Program-made: the position numbers and the translations under genes | The notes under the pieces: generated by a model | What the model was told of the DNA's origin: nothing | Database searches by the model: none | The model's input: only the letters and a program-made list of their open reading frames with translations | In this document: positions 28,146-40,162 of the stretch, piece by piece | How positions within the stretch are numbered: the first letter of the stretch is position 1 | Layout: each line of letters begins with the position of its first letter | NCBI RefSeq assembly: GCF_004360145.1 | Contig: NZ_SAIT01000003.1 | Coordinates: forward strand, 186,001 to 250,000 | DNA from: Aliiroseovarius marinus | GTDB lineage: Bacteria > Pseudomonadota > Alphaproteobacteria > Rhodobacterales > Rhodobacteraceae | DNA length: 64,000 bases | Direction of reading: 5' to 3'

Positions 28146-28166
28146 TCCTTGGAAGGTTGCCAAGGA
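28146..28166. promoter_or_regulatory. Inverted repeat TCCTTGG-N7-CCAAGGA before the hydrolase operon
   Basis: Perfect 7-base arms (28146-28152 and 28160-28166) with a 7-base spacer, between the katG terminator and the operon's ATG 97 bases away. The TTGG/CCAA halves recall the repeat at 24317-24342, although the spacing differs (7 versus 14 bases between TTGG and CCAA). Confidence 0.45.
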
Positions 28167-28184
28167 CGGCTATCTGAAAATAGA

Positions 28185-28208
28185 AAAGGGGCAGTCGCCT
28201 GCCCCTTT
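28185..28208. terminator. Terminator of katG
   Basis: A 10-bp stem AAAGGGGCAG/CTGCCCCTTT with loop TCGC. T-rich tracts follow on both strands; it lies 29 bases past the katG stop. Confidence 0.75.
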
Positions 28209-28237
28209 AGGTTTTTCGTGAGTGGTGAGGTGCAGGT

Positions 28238-30540
<2,303 letters not shown>

Positions 30541-31431
30541 ATGAGCAATATCACCCTGCGCCAGCTTCGGTACTTTGATGCGCTTGCCGAACACGGCCAC
30601 TTCGGGCGCGCAGCTGACGCCTGCGCCGTGTCCCAACCGGCCCTGTCTGTGCAGATCAAAGAGCTTGAGGACGCGTTGGGGTGTACTTTGTGTGAACGCA
30701 TGCCACGGCAAGTGCGCCTGACCACCTTGGGGCGCGAGTTTTTGCGTCGGACGCGGGATATTCTGCGCGCGGTGGACGAGCTTGAAGATGTGTCGCGCGC
30801 TGCCCGTGATCATTGGGTGGGCGAACTGCGGATTGGGGTGATTCCCACCATCGCGCCCTATCTGCTGCCCAAGATCGTGCAGGAACTGACCGAGCAGTTT
30901 CCGGGCGCTGAAATCCATATGCGCGAGACCATGACCTCGAACCTGATCCGAGAACTGATTGACGGGCGGATCGACACAGCCATTCTGGCCTTGCCCATCT
31001 CAGATCCCGCGCTGACCGAGGTGCCCCTGTTTGACGAGGAATTCGTTCTGGTGCGTCCCTTGTCCGACAAGGACAAGCCTGTCCCAAATCGTGACGGGTT
31101 GCGCGAGATGCGGCTGCTGTTGCTCGAAGAAGGCCACTGCTTCCGCGATCAGGCGCTGTCCTTCTGCGACATGCACAACACAAACCCGCGCGAGACGCTG
31201 GATGGCAGCGCCTTGTCCACTCTGGTTCAGATGGTTGGTGCAGGCATGGGGGTCACGCTGATCCCAGACATGGCAGTGGGGGTCGAGACACGCTCCGCCC
31301 CCGTCACTGTGTCGCGTTTTGACGCGCCCAAACCCAACCGCACGATCGGAATGGTTTGGCGCGCAAGCTCGCCCCTGGCACAGCAGTTTCACCACATGGC
31401 CGACTGTGTGAAACGGGCGGCGAAGGCCTGA
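30541..31431 (+). CDS. oxyR: Peroxide-sensing LysR regulator OxyR
   Basis: 296 residues. The N-terminal winged helix (LRQLRYFDALAEHGHFGRAA, in part) is followed by a two-lobed sensor domain. The two redox cysteines are present as Cys200 and Cys209 in GHCFRDQALSFC, the same 9-residue spacing as Cys199/Cys208 of E. coli OxyR. It is therefore expected to form a disulfide on oxidation by H2O2 and activate katG, which it faces across 122 bases. Tail to tail with rseP (5-base gap). Confidence 0.95.
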   Translation: MSNITLRQLRYFDALAEHGHFGRAADACAVSQPALSVQIKELEDALGCTLCERMPRQVRLTTLGREFLRRTRDILRAVDELEDVSRAARDHWVGELRIGVIPTIAPYLLPKIVQELTEQFPGAEIHMRETMTSNLIRELIDGRIDTAILALPISDPALTEVPLFDEEFVLVRPLSDKDKPVPNRDGLREMRLLLLEEGHCFRDQALSFCDMHNTNPRETLDGSALSTLVQMVGAGMGVTLIPDMAVGVETRSAPVTVSRFDAPKPNRTIGMVWRASSPLAQQFHHMADCVKRAAKA

Positions 31432-31436
31432 TTTTT

Positions 31437-32777
31437 TTACGGGCAGAACAGGTCGTTTGTCACCCCGAACACCATGAGCGAGATGACCAGCGCAAGACCG
31501 ATGGCCAGCAGGAAATTCAACGCCTTGTCCGAGGGCGGTTTGCCCGTCACGGCCTCCCACGCGTAGAACACAAGGTGGCCGCCATCCAGTACCGGGATGG
31601 GGAACAGGTTCAGCATGCCAATGGCTGTGGACAGCATGGCGATGAAGGCCACAAAGCTGACCGCGCCCTGCGACGCCACTTGGCCCGAGACCTGCGCGAT
31701 CCCAATCGGACCCGACAAGTTGCAGCTGGAAATCGCGCCGGTGATCATGTGCCACAGGCCCGACAGACTGCTTTGAATGATGTAGATCACCCGATCCACG
31801 CCTGACGACAGGCTTTCCCACACGCCTGCTGGGCGCGTCGCGGGTTCAAACACCAGCCCCGAGGTGATGCCGATCAGCCAGCGGGTTTCAAACCCGCCAT
31901 CGGCCGAGGGGATATCCTGGCGGCGCGGGGTTAGGGTCACGTCCATTGGCTCTCCATCGCGCAAGATCCCAAGTGCCAACTCTTCCCCGTCGCCGTTTAC
32001 CACGATCTCGCGCAGGGCGCCGAAGGTCGGAACGGCCTCGCCGTTAACTGTCTGAATGAAGTCCCCTTCGCGCAATCCAGCCGCCATCGCTGCGGATTGG
32101 GGCGTGACCGCGCCGACCAGTGGCGGGTACGGATGGGTGGCCGACAAGGTCAGCACCTGCCCGTCACGCTCAACCCGGTAGTCCACCAGCGAGGTTTCGG
32201 GCAGCTTTTCGATGACCTCATAGAACTCGGCCAAGGGCGGGGTTTCAAAGCCCGCGATGGACAGGATCGTGTCGCCTTCGCGCAGCCCTTGCTCCATCCC
32301 CGGCACATTCAGCACCGTTTTCACCGCCAGAGGATCGCGGGCGACGCCGGTGGACATCATGAGGGCTGCAAAGATCAAGGTCGACAGGATGAAGTTGAAA
32401 ATCGGGCCGGCAGCCACGGTGGCTGTCCGCGCCCACAAGGGCGCACCGTGCATCGTGTGGCGGCGGTCTTCTTCGGAGAGTTCGGCCATCACGGCCTCGT
32501 CTGCCCCACCAGACGTCGCATTCGCGTCGCCCCGGAATTTTACATATCCGCCAATGGGAAACGCCGCGACCTGCCACTGGGTGCCGTGCCGGTCTGTCCG
32601 CGCGAACAACACAGGCCCCATCCCGATCGAGAACACATCCGCCTTGATGCCGCTCCACCGTCCGACGATGTAGTGACCATATTCATGCACCGCGACAATC
32701 ACCGTCAAAGCGGCAACAAAGGCAAGGACCGTGAAGGCAAGATTGCCGAAATCGGGCAGGAAGCTGATCAGATCCAT
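31437..32777 (-). CDS. rseP: Site-2 zinc metalloprotease RseP
   Basis: An intramembrane protease that cleaves anti-sigma factors and leftover signal peptides. 446 residues: first membrane helix with His31-Glu32-x-x-His35 (HEYGH), two central PDZ domains (GDTILSIAGFETPP; GDFIQTVNGEAVP), and a C-terminal NLFPIPVLDGGHL motif supplying the third zinc ligand. Last gene of pyrH-frr-uppS-cdsA-dxr-rseP. bamA, normally next, is about 21 kb away on the opposite strand. Confidence 0.96.
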   Translation of the reverse strand: MDLISFLPDFGNLAFTVLAFVAALTVIVAVHEYGHYIVGRWSGIKADVFSIGMGPVLFARTDRHGTQWQVAAFPIGGYVKFRGDANATSGGADEAVMAELSEEDRRHTMHGAPLWARTATVAAGPIFNFILSTLIFAALMMSTGVARDPLAVKTVLNVPGMEQGLREGDTILSIAGFETPPLAEFYEVIEKLPETSLVDYRVERDGQVLTLSATHPYPPLVGAVTPQSAAMAAGLREGDFIQTVNGEAVPTFGALREIVVNGDGEELALGILRDGEPMDVTLTPRRQDIPSADGGFETRWLIGITSGLVFEPATRPAGVWESLSSGVDRVIYIIQSSLSGLWHMITGAISSCNLSGPIGIAQVSGQVASQGAVSFVAFIAMLSTAIGMLNLFPIPVLDGGHLVFYAWEAVTGKPPSDKALNFLLAIGLALVISLMVFGVTNDLFCP

Positions 32778-32819
32778 GTCTTAGAAATGTCCTTTGGGTT
32801 CAGCGCGTGGCGCGTCTGC

Positions 32820-34007
32820 TCAGTTCTTGTTGGCGAGGATCTCGCGGGCGACCTCACGTCCCATCTGGTCAGCGGACAGCACATTATCAAGGGTCATACC
32901 CGCATGGATCAGGCTGACATTTCCGTCAAGTCGGATCAGCGTGTCTTCCACCAGCCCGGCCATGTCCATAAAGCCGATCTGGCCTGCGATGAACCCGTCC
33001 AGTGCGATTTCCTTGGCCGCGTTGAAGACGGCACCACACAAACCGCCCGCCGCCATCACCTCGCGGGCCAGCCGCAGGGCAGGATAGCGTGTCTCGTCCG
33101 GGGCGCGGAACTCTAGCGTGGCGACCTTGGCCAGATCCAGCCGTTCGACGGGCAGATCACGGCGCTCGGGCCAGTGCAGCGCATAGCCGATGGCATGCCG
33201 CATATCCGGCGCGCCCAGATGCGCCATGAGGGCGCCGTCATTGAAGCCAACCAGCGCGTGGACCAGGCTTTGCGGGTGGACCAAAACCTCGATCTGATCG
33301 GGATCGATCTGGAAGAACTCTTTGGTCTCAATGACTTCCAGAGCCTTGTTGAACATCGAGGCGCTGTCGATGGTGATCCGTTGCCCCATATCCCAGTTGG
33401 GATGAGAGCTTGCCTGTGCCAGTGTCGCGGTGGCCAGCTTTTCCAAAGGCCAATCGCGGAATGCGCCGCCAGACGCGGTGATGATGATCCGCTCGACCGC
33501 GTCCATATCCTCGCCCACGAGCCCTTGGAACACGGCGGAGTGTTCGCTGTCGACGGGCAAGATCCGAGAATGGTGCGCCTGCGCGGTCGCCATGATCAGC
33601 GGCCCAGCGGTTACAAGGCTTTCCTTGTTGGCAAGGGCCAGTGTCGCGCGGGCTTCCAAAGCGCGTAGCCCCGGCAAAAGCCCCGCCGCCCCGACAATCG
33701 AGGACATGACCCAGTCACAGGGGCGCGTGGCGGCCTCTTCGATGGCTGAAGCGCCTGCAGCGGCCTCGATACCGCTTCCGGCCAGCGCGTCTTTTAACGC
33801 GGGCAGCTTGTCTTCATGTGCGGTGATTGCGATGTCCGCGCGCAGGTCGATGGCATCTTTGGCCAATTGCGCAATGTTGTGCCCGCCAGTCAACGCAACC
33901 ACGTCATAGGCGTCGGCATCGCGGCGGATCAGGTCAATGGTAGATTGCCCAATAGACCCGGTGGCCCCGAAGATCGAGATTCGGCGTGTGCCCGTTTCCT
34001 GCGTCAT
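32820..34007 (-). CDS. dxr: 1-deoxy-D-xylulose 5-phosphate reductoisomerase
   Basis: The second step of the MEP isoprenoid pathway: makes 2-C-methylerythritol 4-phosphate with NADPH. 395 residues with the N-terminal nucleotide site IFGATGSIGQSTIDLI, the catalytic stretch LPVDSEHSAVFQ and the flexible-loop region. It sits between cdsA and rseP in the same orientation, with a 9-base gap to cdsA. Confidence 0.97.
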   Translation of the reverse strand: MTQETGTRRISIFGATGSIGQSTIDLIRRDADAYDVVALTGGHNIAQLAKDAIDLRADIAITAHEDKLPALKDALAGSGIEAAAGASAIEEAATRPCDWVMSSIVGAAGLLPGLRALEARATLALANKESLVTAGPLIMATAQAHHSRILPVDSEHSAVFQGLVGEDMDAVERIIITASGGAFRDWPLEKLATATLAQASSHPNWDMGQRITIDSASMFNKALEVIETKEFFQIDPDQIEVLVHPQSLVHALVGFNDGALMAHLGAPDMRHAIGYALHWPERRDLPVERLDLAKVATLEFRAPDETRYPALRLAREVMAAGGLCGAVFNAAKEIALDGFIAGQIGFMDMAGLVEDTLIRLDGNVSLIHAGMTLDNVLSADQMGREVAREILANKN

Positions 34008-34016
34008 GCCCTGCCC

Positions 34017-34826
34017 TTAGCCAGCAAAAATCAACGAGCCTACGCCCGTCAGAAGGACTAGTGCCCCGGCCGCGCCAATCATGGCGTCAAAGCGGTCCAG
34101 CACCCCACCGTGCCCCGGGATCAGGTTCGAGCTGTCCTTGACACCGACCATCCGCTTGATGGCGCTTTGTGCGATGTCTCCCATCTGGCCGGCAAAGGCG
34201 ATGAACGGAAACAGCAATGCTTCGAATACGTTGAAGTACCCAAGCACCATACCGATCACGCCCAAGACCAAAGCGCCGATCCAGCCAGCAATCGTGCCGG
34301 ACCATGTTTTCTTGGGGCTGACACGCGGCCAGAACTTTTTGCCACCAATGACCCGACCGGCAAAATATCCGGCAACGTCCGAGATGATGATGATCAAAAT
34401 GAACCAAACCAGCGCGGGGCCCGGTCCCATGGACAGAAAGCCTAAGCCTGCCAGCATGATCAGAAGGCCATAGGCGAAGAACAAGAGGCGATGCTGGTTG
34501 GCCAGAACGGCCCCCATCACGGGGGCGATGAACAGGGCCGCGATCTGCGGCGACATGATGACGCCCGGCGCGTTGATCGATCCAAAACTGCTAAGAAACG
34601 TCCCGCCCGCTGCGGCCAAGCCCATCACAATCGGCAAGGCCGTGGGGGTGGGTTGTAGAAGGCGCGCGAACTCCCACATGCACAGGCCGATGACGACAAC
34701 GATCAGGGCCACATAGGCGGTGCCTCCGATCCAGATGGCTGCGATTGCGATTGCGGCCATGGCAATGGCGGACAAGACGCGCGGCGCCAGATCGGCCCAT
34801 TTCGAGGAAGATACTTCAGAACTCAT
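34017..34826 (-). CDS. cdsA: Phosphatidate cytidylyltransferase
   Basis: Makes CDP-diacylglycerol from phosphatidate and CTP in the inner membrane. 269 residues, about eight hydrophobic helices, with the signature area VSPKKTWSGTIAGWIGAL and the C-terminal segment FDAMIGAAGALVLL. The conserved KDSSNLIPGHGGVLDRFD motif is present (given in parts: IPGHGGVLDRFD). Confidence 0.95.
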   Translation of the reverse strand: MSSEVSSSKWADLAPRVLSAIAMAAIAIAAIWIGGTAYVALIVVVIGLCMWEFARLLQPTPTALPIVMGLAAAGGTFLSSFGSINAPGVIMSPQIAALFIAPVMGAVLANQHRLLFFAYGLLIMLAGLGFLSMGPGPALVWFILIIIISDVAGYFAGRVIGGKKFWPRVSPKKTWSGTIAGWIGALVLGVIGMVLGYFNVFEALLFPFIAFAGQMGDIAQSAIKRMVGVKDSSNLIPGHGGVLDRFDAMIGAAGALVLLTGVGSLIFAG

Positions 34827-34885
34827 TTGGGGGTTATCGCATTGCGAGGGCCGGGTCTCAAGTCAAAGTAAGGCCCTTGACCCAG

Positions 34886-35632
<747 letters not shown>

Positions 35633-35672
35633 CACCAAATCCAATACCTTTAAAACACAAGAAAATGCAGGA

Positions 35673-36236
35673 TCACACCTGCATGATCTCTTCCTGTTTT
35701 GTTTCCAGGGCCTTGTCCACGATGCCAACATATTTGTCGGTCAGTTCCTGAACTTCGTCCGACCACATTTTGGCGTCGTCTTCGGACATGCTGTCCTTGC
35801 CCTTTTTGATCTGCTGCATGCCGTCCTGACGCACGTTGCGTACGGCAACGCGGGCGTGTTCGGCATATTGTGCAGCGACGCGTGTCAGTTCGCGGCGACG
35901 TTCCTCGTTCAGCTCGGGGATCGGCAGCATGATGATCGTGCCATTGAGCTGCGGGTTGATGCCCAGACCGCTTTCGCGAATGGCCTTTTCGACTGCCTGA
36001 ACCATGCTTTTGTCCCAGACGTTTACGGTGACCATGCGCGGCTCAGGCACGTTCACAGTGCCGACCTGGTTCAGCGGCGTGCGCTGGCCGTAGGCTTCCA
36101 CCGTGATCGGGTCCAGCATCGAGGCCGATGCCCGCCCCGTGCGCAGCGATGCAAATTCGGTTCTCAGCGCACCAATTGCGCCATCCATACGGCGTTCCAG
36201 ATCATCCGTATCCAGTTCAAACTCTTCATCAGCCAT
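35673..36236 (-). CDS. frr: Ribosome recycling factor
   Basis: Releases post-termination ribosomes with EF-G. 187 residues: [21 protein letters not shown] in the first helix (read in part), [15 protein letters not shown], and the three-helix bundle with [23 protein letters not shown] (in part). Lies between pyrH and uppS, 40 bases upstream of uppS. Confidence 0.97.
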   Translation of the reverse strand: MADEEFELDTDDLERRMDGAIGALRTEFASLRTGRASASMLDPITVEAYGQRTPLNQVGTVNVPEPRMVTVNVWDKSMVQAVEKAIRESGLGINPQLNGTIIMLPIPELNEERRRELTRVAAQYAEHARVAVRNVRQDGMQQIKKGKDSMSEDDAKMWSDEVQELTDKYVGIVDKALETKQEEIMQV

Positions 36237-36385
36237 CGCTCGGCGTTCCCTTCGTCTTTCAAGCTCTTATTGTTAACGAGCGTGTTTCGCCCGGTATAAC
36301 GCCACCGCCCCCCGATTGTATAGATCTGGTTCTACCAGCGGTGGCAAAGATTTGTTTCTGGGCAGAAATCCGCCCTTATGCGCGG

Positions 36386-37138
36386 TTAGCCGCCCACGCG
36401 GGTATAGGTGCCCTGTCCGTCCAGAATACCACGGAACCCGCCCGGTTCATCCAGCGAAAACACGATGATCGGCAGGTTGTTGTCGCGGGCCAGAGCAATG
36501 GCGGATGCATCCATAACGCCCAGACGTTTGGCCAGCACATCGTCATAGGACACAGTATCATAACGCACGGCGTCGTCGTTTTTGACCGGGTCCTTATCGT
36601 ATACGCCGTCTACTTTCGTGCCCTTGAAAATGGCTTCGCAAGCCATTTCGTTGGCGCGCAGCGTGGCGGCGGTGTCCGTGGTAAAATACGGGTTGCCGGT
36701 GCCAGCCGCAAAGATGCAGACGCGTTTCTTCTCCAAGTGGCGCACAGCGCGGCGGCGGATGTAGGGCTCACACACCTGATCCATCGGAATGGCCGAGATC
36801 ACACGGGTAAATACCCCTAGCCCTTCCAGCGCGGATTGCATGGCCAGCGCGTTCATCACCGTGGCGAGCATCCCCATGTAGTCCGCCGTGGTCCGCTCCA
36901 TCCCCTGTGCCGAGCCCTGAAGCCCGCGGAAAATGTTGCCGCCGCCGATCACCATGCAGATCTCGACACCCATGTCGTGCACCGACTTCACCTCGCGGGC
37001 GATGCGTTCAACTGTGGGCGGGTTCAGGCCGAACCCCTGGTCGCCCATCAGGGCCTCGCCCGAGATTTTCAGCATGACACGTTTATAGGTCGGCTGCGGG
37101 GTTTCACCCTCTGTCGTGGTCTGGGCCTGATCACTCAT
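36386..37138 (-). CDS. pyrH: UMP kinase
   Basis: Phosphorylates UMP to UDP; an amino-acid-kinase-fold hexamer. 250 residues: [17 protein letters not shown] at the N-terminus, [10 protein letters not shown], and [16 protein letters not shown]. Start at ATG 37138 gives MSDQAQTT before the core. First gene of the reverse-strand cluster; upstream lies divergent miaA. rpsB-tsf, its classical upstream neighbours, are 16 kb away on the other strand. Confidence 0.97.
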   Translation of the reverse strand: MSDQAQTTTEGETPQPTYKRVMLKISGEALMGDQGFGLNPPTVERIAREVKSVHDMGVEICMVIGGGNIFRGLQGSAQGMERTTADYMGMLATVMNALAMQSALEGLGVFTRVISAIPMDQVCEPYIRRRAVRHLEKKRVCIFAAGTGNPYFTTDTAATLRANEMACEAIFKGTKVDGVYDKDPVKNDDAVRYDTVSYDDVLAKRLGVMDASAIALARDNNLPIIVFSLDEPGGFRGILDGQGTYTRVGG

Positions 37139-37252
37139 CTGTTGCCACTCTCTGATTGTCGTGATTGTGTTGCCCGGCAATTTGACCGATTAGGGCCGGA
37201 TGATCAATGAGCGATCCGCCTGACGGACCGAAAAAAGTAAGGACAACACCTC

Positions 37253-38161
37253 GTGTCGACCGCGCAAGACAGCATCACGGAACTGGCCCGTCAGGTGGGC
37301 CCTGATCGCCCAGTCCTGATCGCGGGCGCGACGGCATCGGGCAAGTCTGCACTGGCCTTGGCCATCGCGGAAGCGTCGGGCGGCGTGATCGTGAACGCCG
37401 ATGCGCTGCAGGTGTTTGAAAACTGGCGTGTGGTGACGGCCCGCCCATCTGCCTACGACGAGGCCCGCGCGCCGCATCTGCTGTATGGGCATATTCCGGG
37501 GGATCAGGACTATTCCGTGGGCCATTGGCTGCGCGAAGTTGGGCCGATCCTGCAAGGCACAAAGCGCCCCATCATTGTCGGGGGTACGGGGCTAAACCTG
37601 ACCGCGCTGACAGAAGGTCTGGCCGACATCCCTCTGACCCCACCCGCCATTCGCAAAGAAGGCGAGGCACGCTTTGCTGAGGGCGGATTGCCTGCCCTTT
37701 TGGGCGATCTGGACCCCGACACGCTGGCCCGCATCGACACGCGCAACCCCGCCCGCGTCGCCCGCGCGTGGGAGGTGCAGCACACCACCGGGCGCGGTCT
37801 GGCCAGTTGGCAGGACGATACCCCGCCGCCGCTTCTGCCCCTCTCGTCTGCATGCGCTTTCCATCTGGACGCCGAGCGCGACTGGCTGCGTGACCGGATC
37901 GAACGGCGTTTCGACATCATGCTGGACGAAGGTGCGCTCGAAGAAGCCCGCCAAAACCTTGCGACCTGGGATCCCAAGGCACCGTCCTCGAAAGCCATCG
38001 GTGCGCCGGAACTGATCGCCCATTTGCAAGGCCAGATGTCGCTGGACGAAGCCCGCCAAGCGGCCATCATCGCAAGCCAGCAATACGCCAAACGCCAGCG
38101 CACGTGGTTCCGAAAAAGGATGCGAAACTGGCAGGTGATTCCCCTTGGGACGGATCACTGA
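37253..38161 (+). CDS. miaA: tRNA dimethylallyltransferase
   Basis: Adds an isopentenyl-type group to A37 of tRNAs reading UNN codons, using DMAPP. 302 residues: P-loop [35 protein letters not shown] and the late [15 protein letters not shown] and [12 protein letters not shown] motifs. The start is GTG with AAGGA 12 bases upstream. Divergent from pyrH. Confidence 0.95.
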   Translation: MSTAQDSITELARQVGPDRPVLIAGATASGKSALALAIAEASGGVIVNADALQVFENWRVVTARPSAYDEARAPHLLYGHIPGDQDYSVGHWLREVGPILQGTKRPIIVGGTGLNLTALTEGLADIPLTPPAIRKEGEARFAEGGLPALLGDLDPDTLARIDTRNPARVARAWEVQHTTGRGLASWQDDTPPPLLPLSSACAFHLDAERDWLRDRIERRFDIMLDEGALEEARQNLATWDPKAPSSKAIGAPELIAHLQGQMSLDEARQAAIIASQQYAKRQRTWFRKRMRNWQVIPLGTDH

Positions 38162-38165
38162 ATCG

Positions 38166-38219
38166 CAACTTATCCACAGGCGCGTTTCTATTCTTGTGGA
38201 AGACCCTGTGGAAAAGTTG
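38166..38219. promoter_or_regulatory. Inverted repeat with DnaA-type boxes
   Basis: Arms of 15 bases, CAACTTATCCACAGG (38166-38180) and CCTGTGGAAAAGTTG (38205-38219), match at 14 of 15 positions. The left arm has a perfect DnaA box TTATCCACA (38170-38178). The right arm has a one-mismatch box, and a weaker TGTGGAAGA sits between them. It lies in the 149-base gap between miaA and an AraC-type gene. Confidence 0.55.
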
Positions 38220-38310
38220 TAATCTGTCAAAAATAATGAGACAGGTCGAACAGGGTAAGCTAGCGATTGGGCAGTAAGGTATTTTTACTGGCTGCTGCGA
38301 TTGCGTTCTT

Positions 38311-39117
38311 ATGACTGATACAACCCATCCGAATTCCTCGTTCCGTGCGCTCCCAATTGCCCGTTTGGGCGTAGGTGGTCGTTGGCGTACAGAAGCTATG
38401 CGTTCTTACGGGGCACCTGTTCTTTTGTGGTTTACCCGTGGACAGGGGCGCATCACCGTCAATGGCGTGACGTCCGGCTATGGTCCACATAACTGTATCT
38501 ATCTTCCAGCGGGCACCATGCACGGGTTCGAAATGAGCACACAGGTCGCCGGGACGATCATCGTGTTTCCGCAAGACAGTGAAGAGCAACTGGGCCTTCC
38601 TCAGGATTCCGTTCATTTGCGCCTGCGCGACGCGGATCGGCAGATCGAACTCAGCAATCTTGTCGATAATCTGCAGCGCGAGATGGAGAAAGGCACTGCG
38701 CGGGCAAGCCGTGCCATGATGTGTCATGCCGGGCTGATCTCGGTCTGGTTGGATCGCCAGCTAGAAGCGCTTGACGAAGGCGACAACAAACCCAAATCTG
38801 GGCAACGGTTGGTCAATGCCTTCACCGCGCTGGTCGAGCAGGATTTCCACAGCGCGAAAACCGTTCGGGACTATGCGGCAGATCTGGGCATCACCCCCAC
38901 GCACCTGTCGCGCGTGTGCAATAACGCCTGCGGGCGCCCTGCCTCGGCTATATTGCAGGACCGGGTCACCTATGAAGCACGGCGTTTGCTGACCGAAACC
39001 CGCGTCCCGATCAAAGACATTGCAGCGTCGCTTGGATTTACCTCGGCGGCCTATTTTACCCGCGCGTTCCAGAAACAAACCGGGCAGACACCCTCGGCGT
39101 TCCGTAAGCGGGGTTAA
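38311..39117 (+). CDS. AraC-family transcriptional regulator, cupin sensor
   Basis: 268 residues. The N-terminal cupin-like half (GHGR-type segment ...RGQGRITVNGVTSGYGP, then PAGTMHGFE) is followed by a C-terminal double helix-turn-helix of AraC type (DLGITPTHLSRVCNNACG; DIAASLGFTSAAYFTRAFQ; KQTGQTPSAFRKRG). It lies 93 bases upstream of a VOC-family gene and is the likely local regulator. Ligand unknown. Confidence 0.9.
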   Translation: MTDTTHPNSSFRALPIARLGVGGRWRTEAMRSYGAPVLLWFTRGQGRITVNGVTSGYGPHNCIYLPAGTMHGFEMSTQVAGTIIVFPQDSEEQLGLPQDSVHLRLRDADRQIELSNLVDNLQREMEKGTARASRAMMCHAGLISVWLDRQLEALDEGDNKPKSGQRLVNAFTALVEQDFHSAKTVRDYAADLGITPTHLSRVCNNACGRPASAILQDRVTYEARRLLTETRVPIKDIAASLGFTSAAYFTRAFQKQTGQTPSAFRKRG

Positions 39118-39210
39118 GCGGCCCCTTCCCCGGTTGGAGAAACTTCACACAACAATCGTTGCAAATGAAACGAATGTTGTGTATATCCTCGATCAAAAGG
39201 AGGAGCGCTC

Positions 39211-39756
39211 ATGAAAATCGAACAAATTCACCACGTCGCGTATCGCTGTAAGGACGCGAAAGAGACCGTCGAATGGTACGGTAAAATGCTGAAGATGGAC
39301 TTCATTCTGGCCATCGCGGAAAACCACGTCCCGTCGACCCACGAGCCTGATCCCTACATGCACGTGTTCCTGGATGCCGGGAACGAGAACGTGCTGGCGT
39401 TCTTTGAGCTGCCCACCAAGCCAGAAATGGGCCGTGACCCGAACACGCCGATCTGGGTGCAGCACATTGCCTTCAAGGTGAAAGACCGCGCCGAACTGAT
39501 TGAATTTAAAGAGCATCTTGAGGCCAACGGCGTCGATGTTCTGGGCGTGACCGATCACTCGATCTTCCACTCTATCTATTTCTTCGACCCGAACGGCCAC
39601 CGCATCGAACTGGCCTGCCCCGATCCCGAGGAAGAAGCCATGCTCAAGCGCATGGACGAAGTGAAATGGGACATGCTGAACGAATGGTCCGAGACCAAAC
39701 GCGCGCCTAAGCACGCGGAATGGCTGCACAAGAAAGAGCTGTCAGACGTCGAGTGA
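39211..39756 (+). CDS. VOC-superfamily metalloenzyme (glyoxalase/extradiol dioxygenase-like)
   Basis: 181 residues with two beta-alpha-beta-beta-beta modules. Possible metal ligands are His7/His8 (QIHHVAYRC), His in WVQHIAFKV and Glu in GHRIELACP. The C-terminal 40 residues are a charged helical extension. AAAGGAGGAGCG lies before the ATG. Neighbours: an AraC regulator upstream and an antibiotic-biosynthesis-monooxygenase-type gene downstream. The fold covers glyoxalases, dioxygenases and epimerases, so the reaction is open. Confidence 0.85.
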   Translation: MKIEQIHHVAYRCKDAKETVEWYGKMLKMDFILAIAENHVPSTHEPDPYMHVFLDAGNENVLAFFELPTKPEMGRDPNTPIWVQHIAFKVKDRAELIEFKEHLEANGVDVLGVTDHSIFHSIYFFDPNGHRIELACPDPEEEAMLKRMDEVKWDMLNEWSETKRAPKHAEWLHKKELSDVE

Positions 39757-39808
39757 CGCAGCGCTTTGATTGATTTATGCATGGGCGTATCTGTGAAAGG
39801 ATGCGCCC

Positions 39809-40162
39809 ATGTCTTTTGATGAAACCCGTTTCGCCCCTCTACCCGAACCGCCGTATTATGCGGTGATTTTCACCAATCAGCTGTCTTCGACCGTTCAGGG
39901 CTATGAACAGATGGCGGACAAGATGGTGGAACTGGCGCAGGCACAGGACGGCTATATCGGGGTTGAAAGCACGCGCGATGCGTTTGGAGTTGGGATCACC
40001 GTTTCCTATTGGCGCGACGAGGCCGCGATTTCCGCGTGGAAAGCCGATATGGATCATCTGATGGCGCAAAAGCTGGGCCAAACCCGCTGGTACGCGCAGT
40101 ACCATCTGCGCGTCGCGAAAGTCGAACGCGCCTATTCCGGTCCCGAAGGACGCGCGCTTTAG
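39809..40162 (+). CDS. ABM (antibiotic biosynthesis monooxygenase)-fold protein
   Basis: A 117-residue ferredoxin-like small domain: [14 protein letters not shown] strand, [24 protein letters not shown], and [20 protein letters not shown]. Such dimers are cofactor-free oxygenases or heme-degrading enzymes, or have no known activity. It starts 52 bases after the VOC gene and is probably cotranscribed with it. The stop overlaps that of the facing transglycosylase gene. Confidence 0.85.
   Translation: MSFDETRFAPLPEPPYYAVIFTNQLSSTVQGYEQMADKMVELAQAQDGYIGVESTRDAFGVGITVSYWRDEAAISAWKADMDHLMAQKLGQTRWYAQYHLRVAKVERAYSGPEGRAL

Noticed and set aside
28050-28163. Upstream TTG start for the hydrolase-like gene
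   Set aside because: It overlaps a perfect 7+7 inverted repeat, leaves almost no room for a promoter after the katG terminator, and has poor third-position GC.
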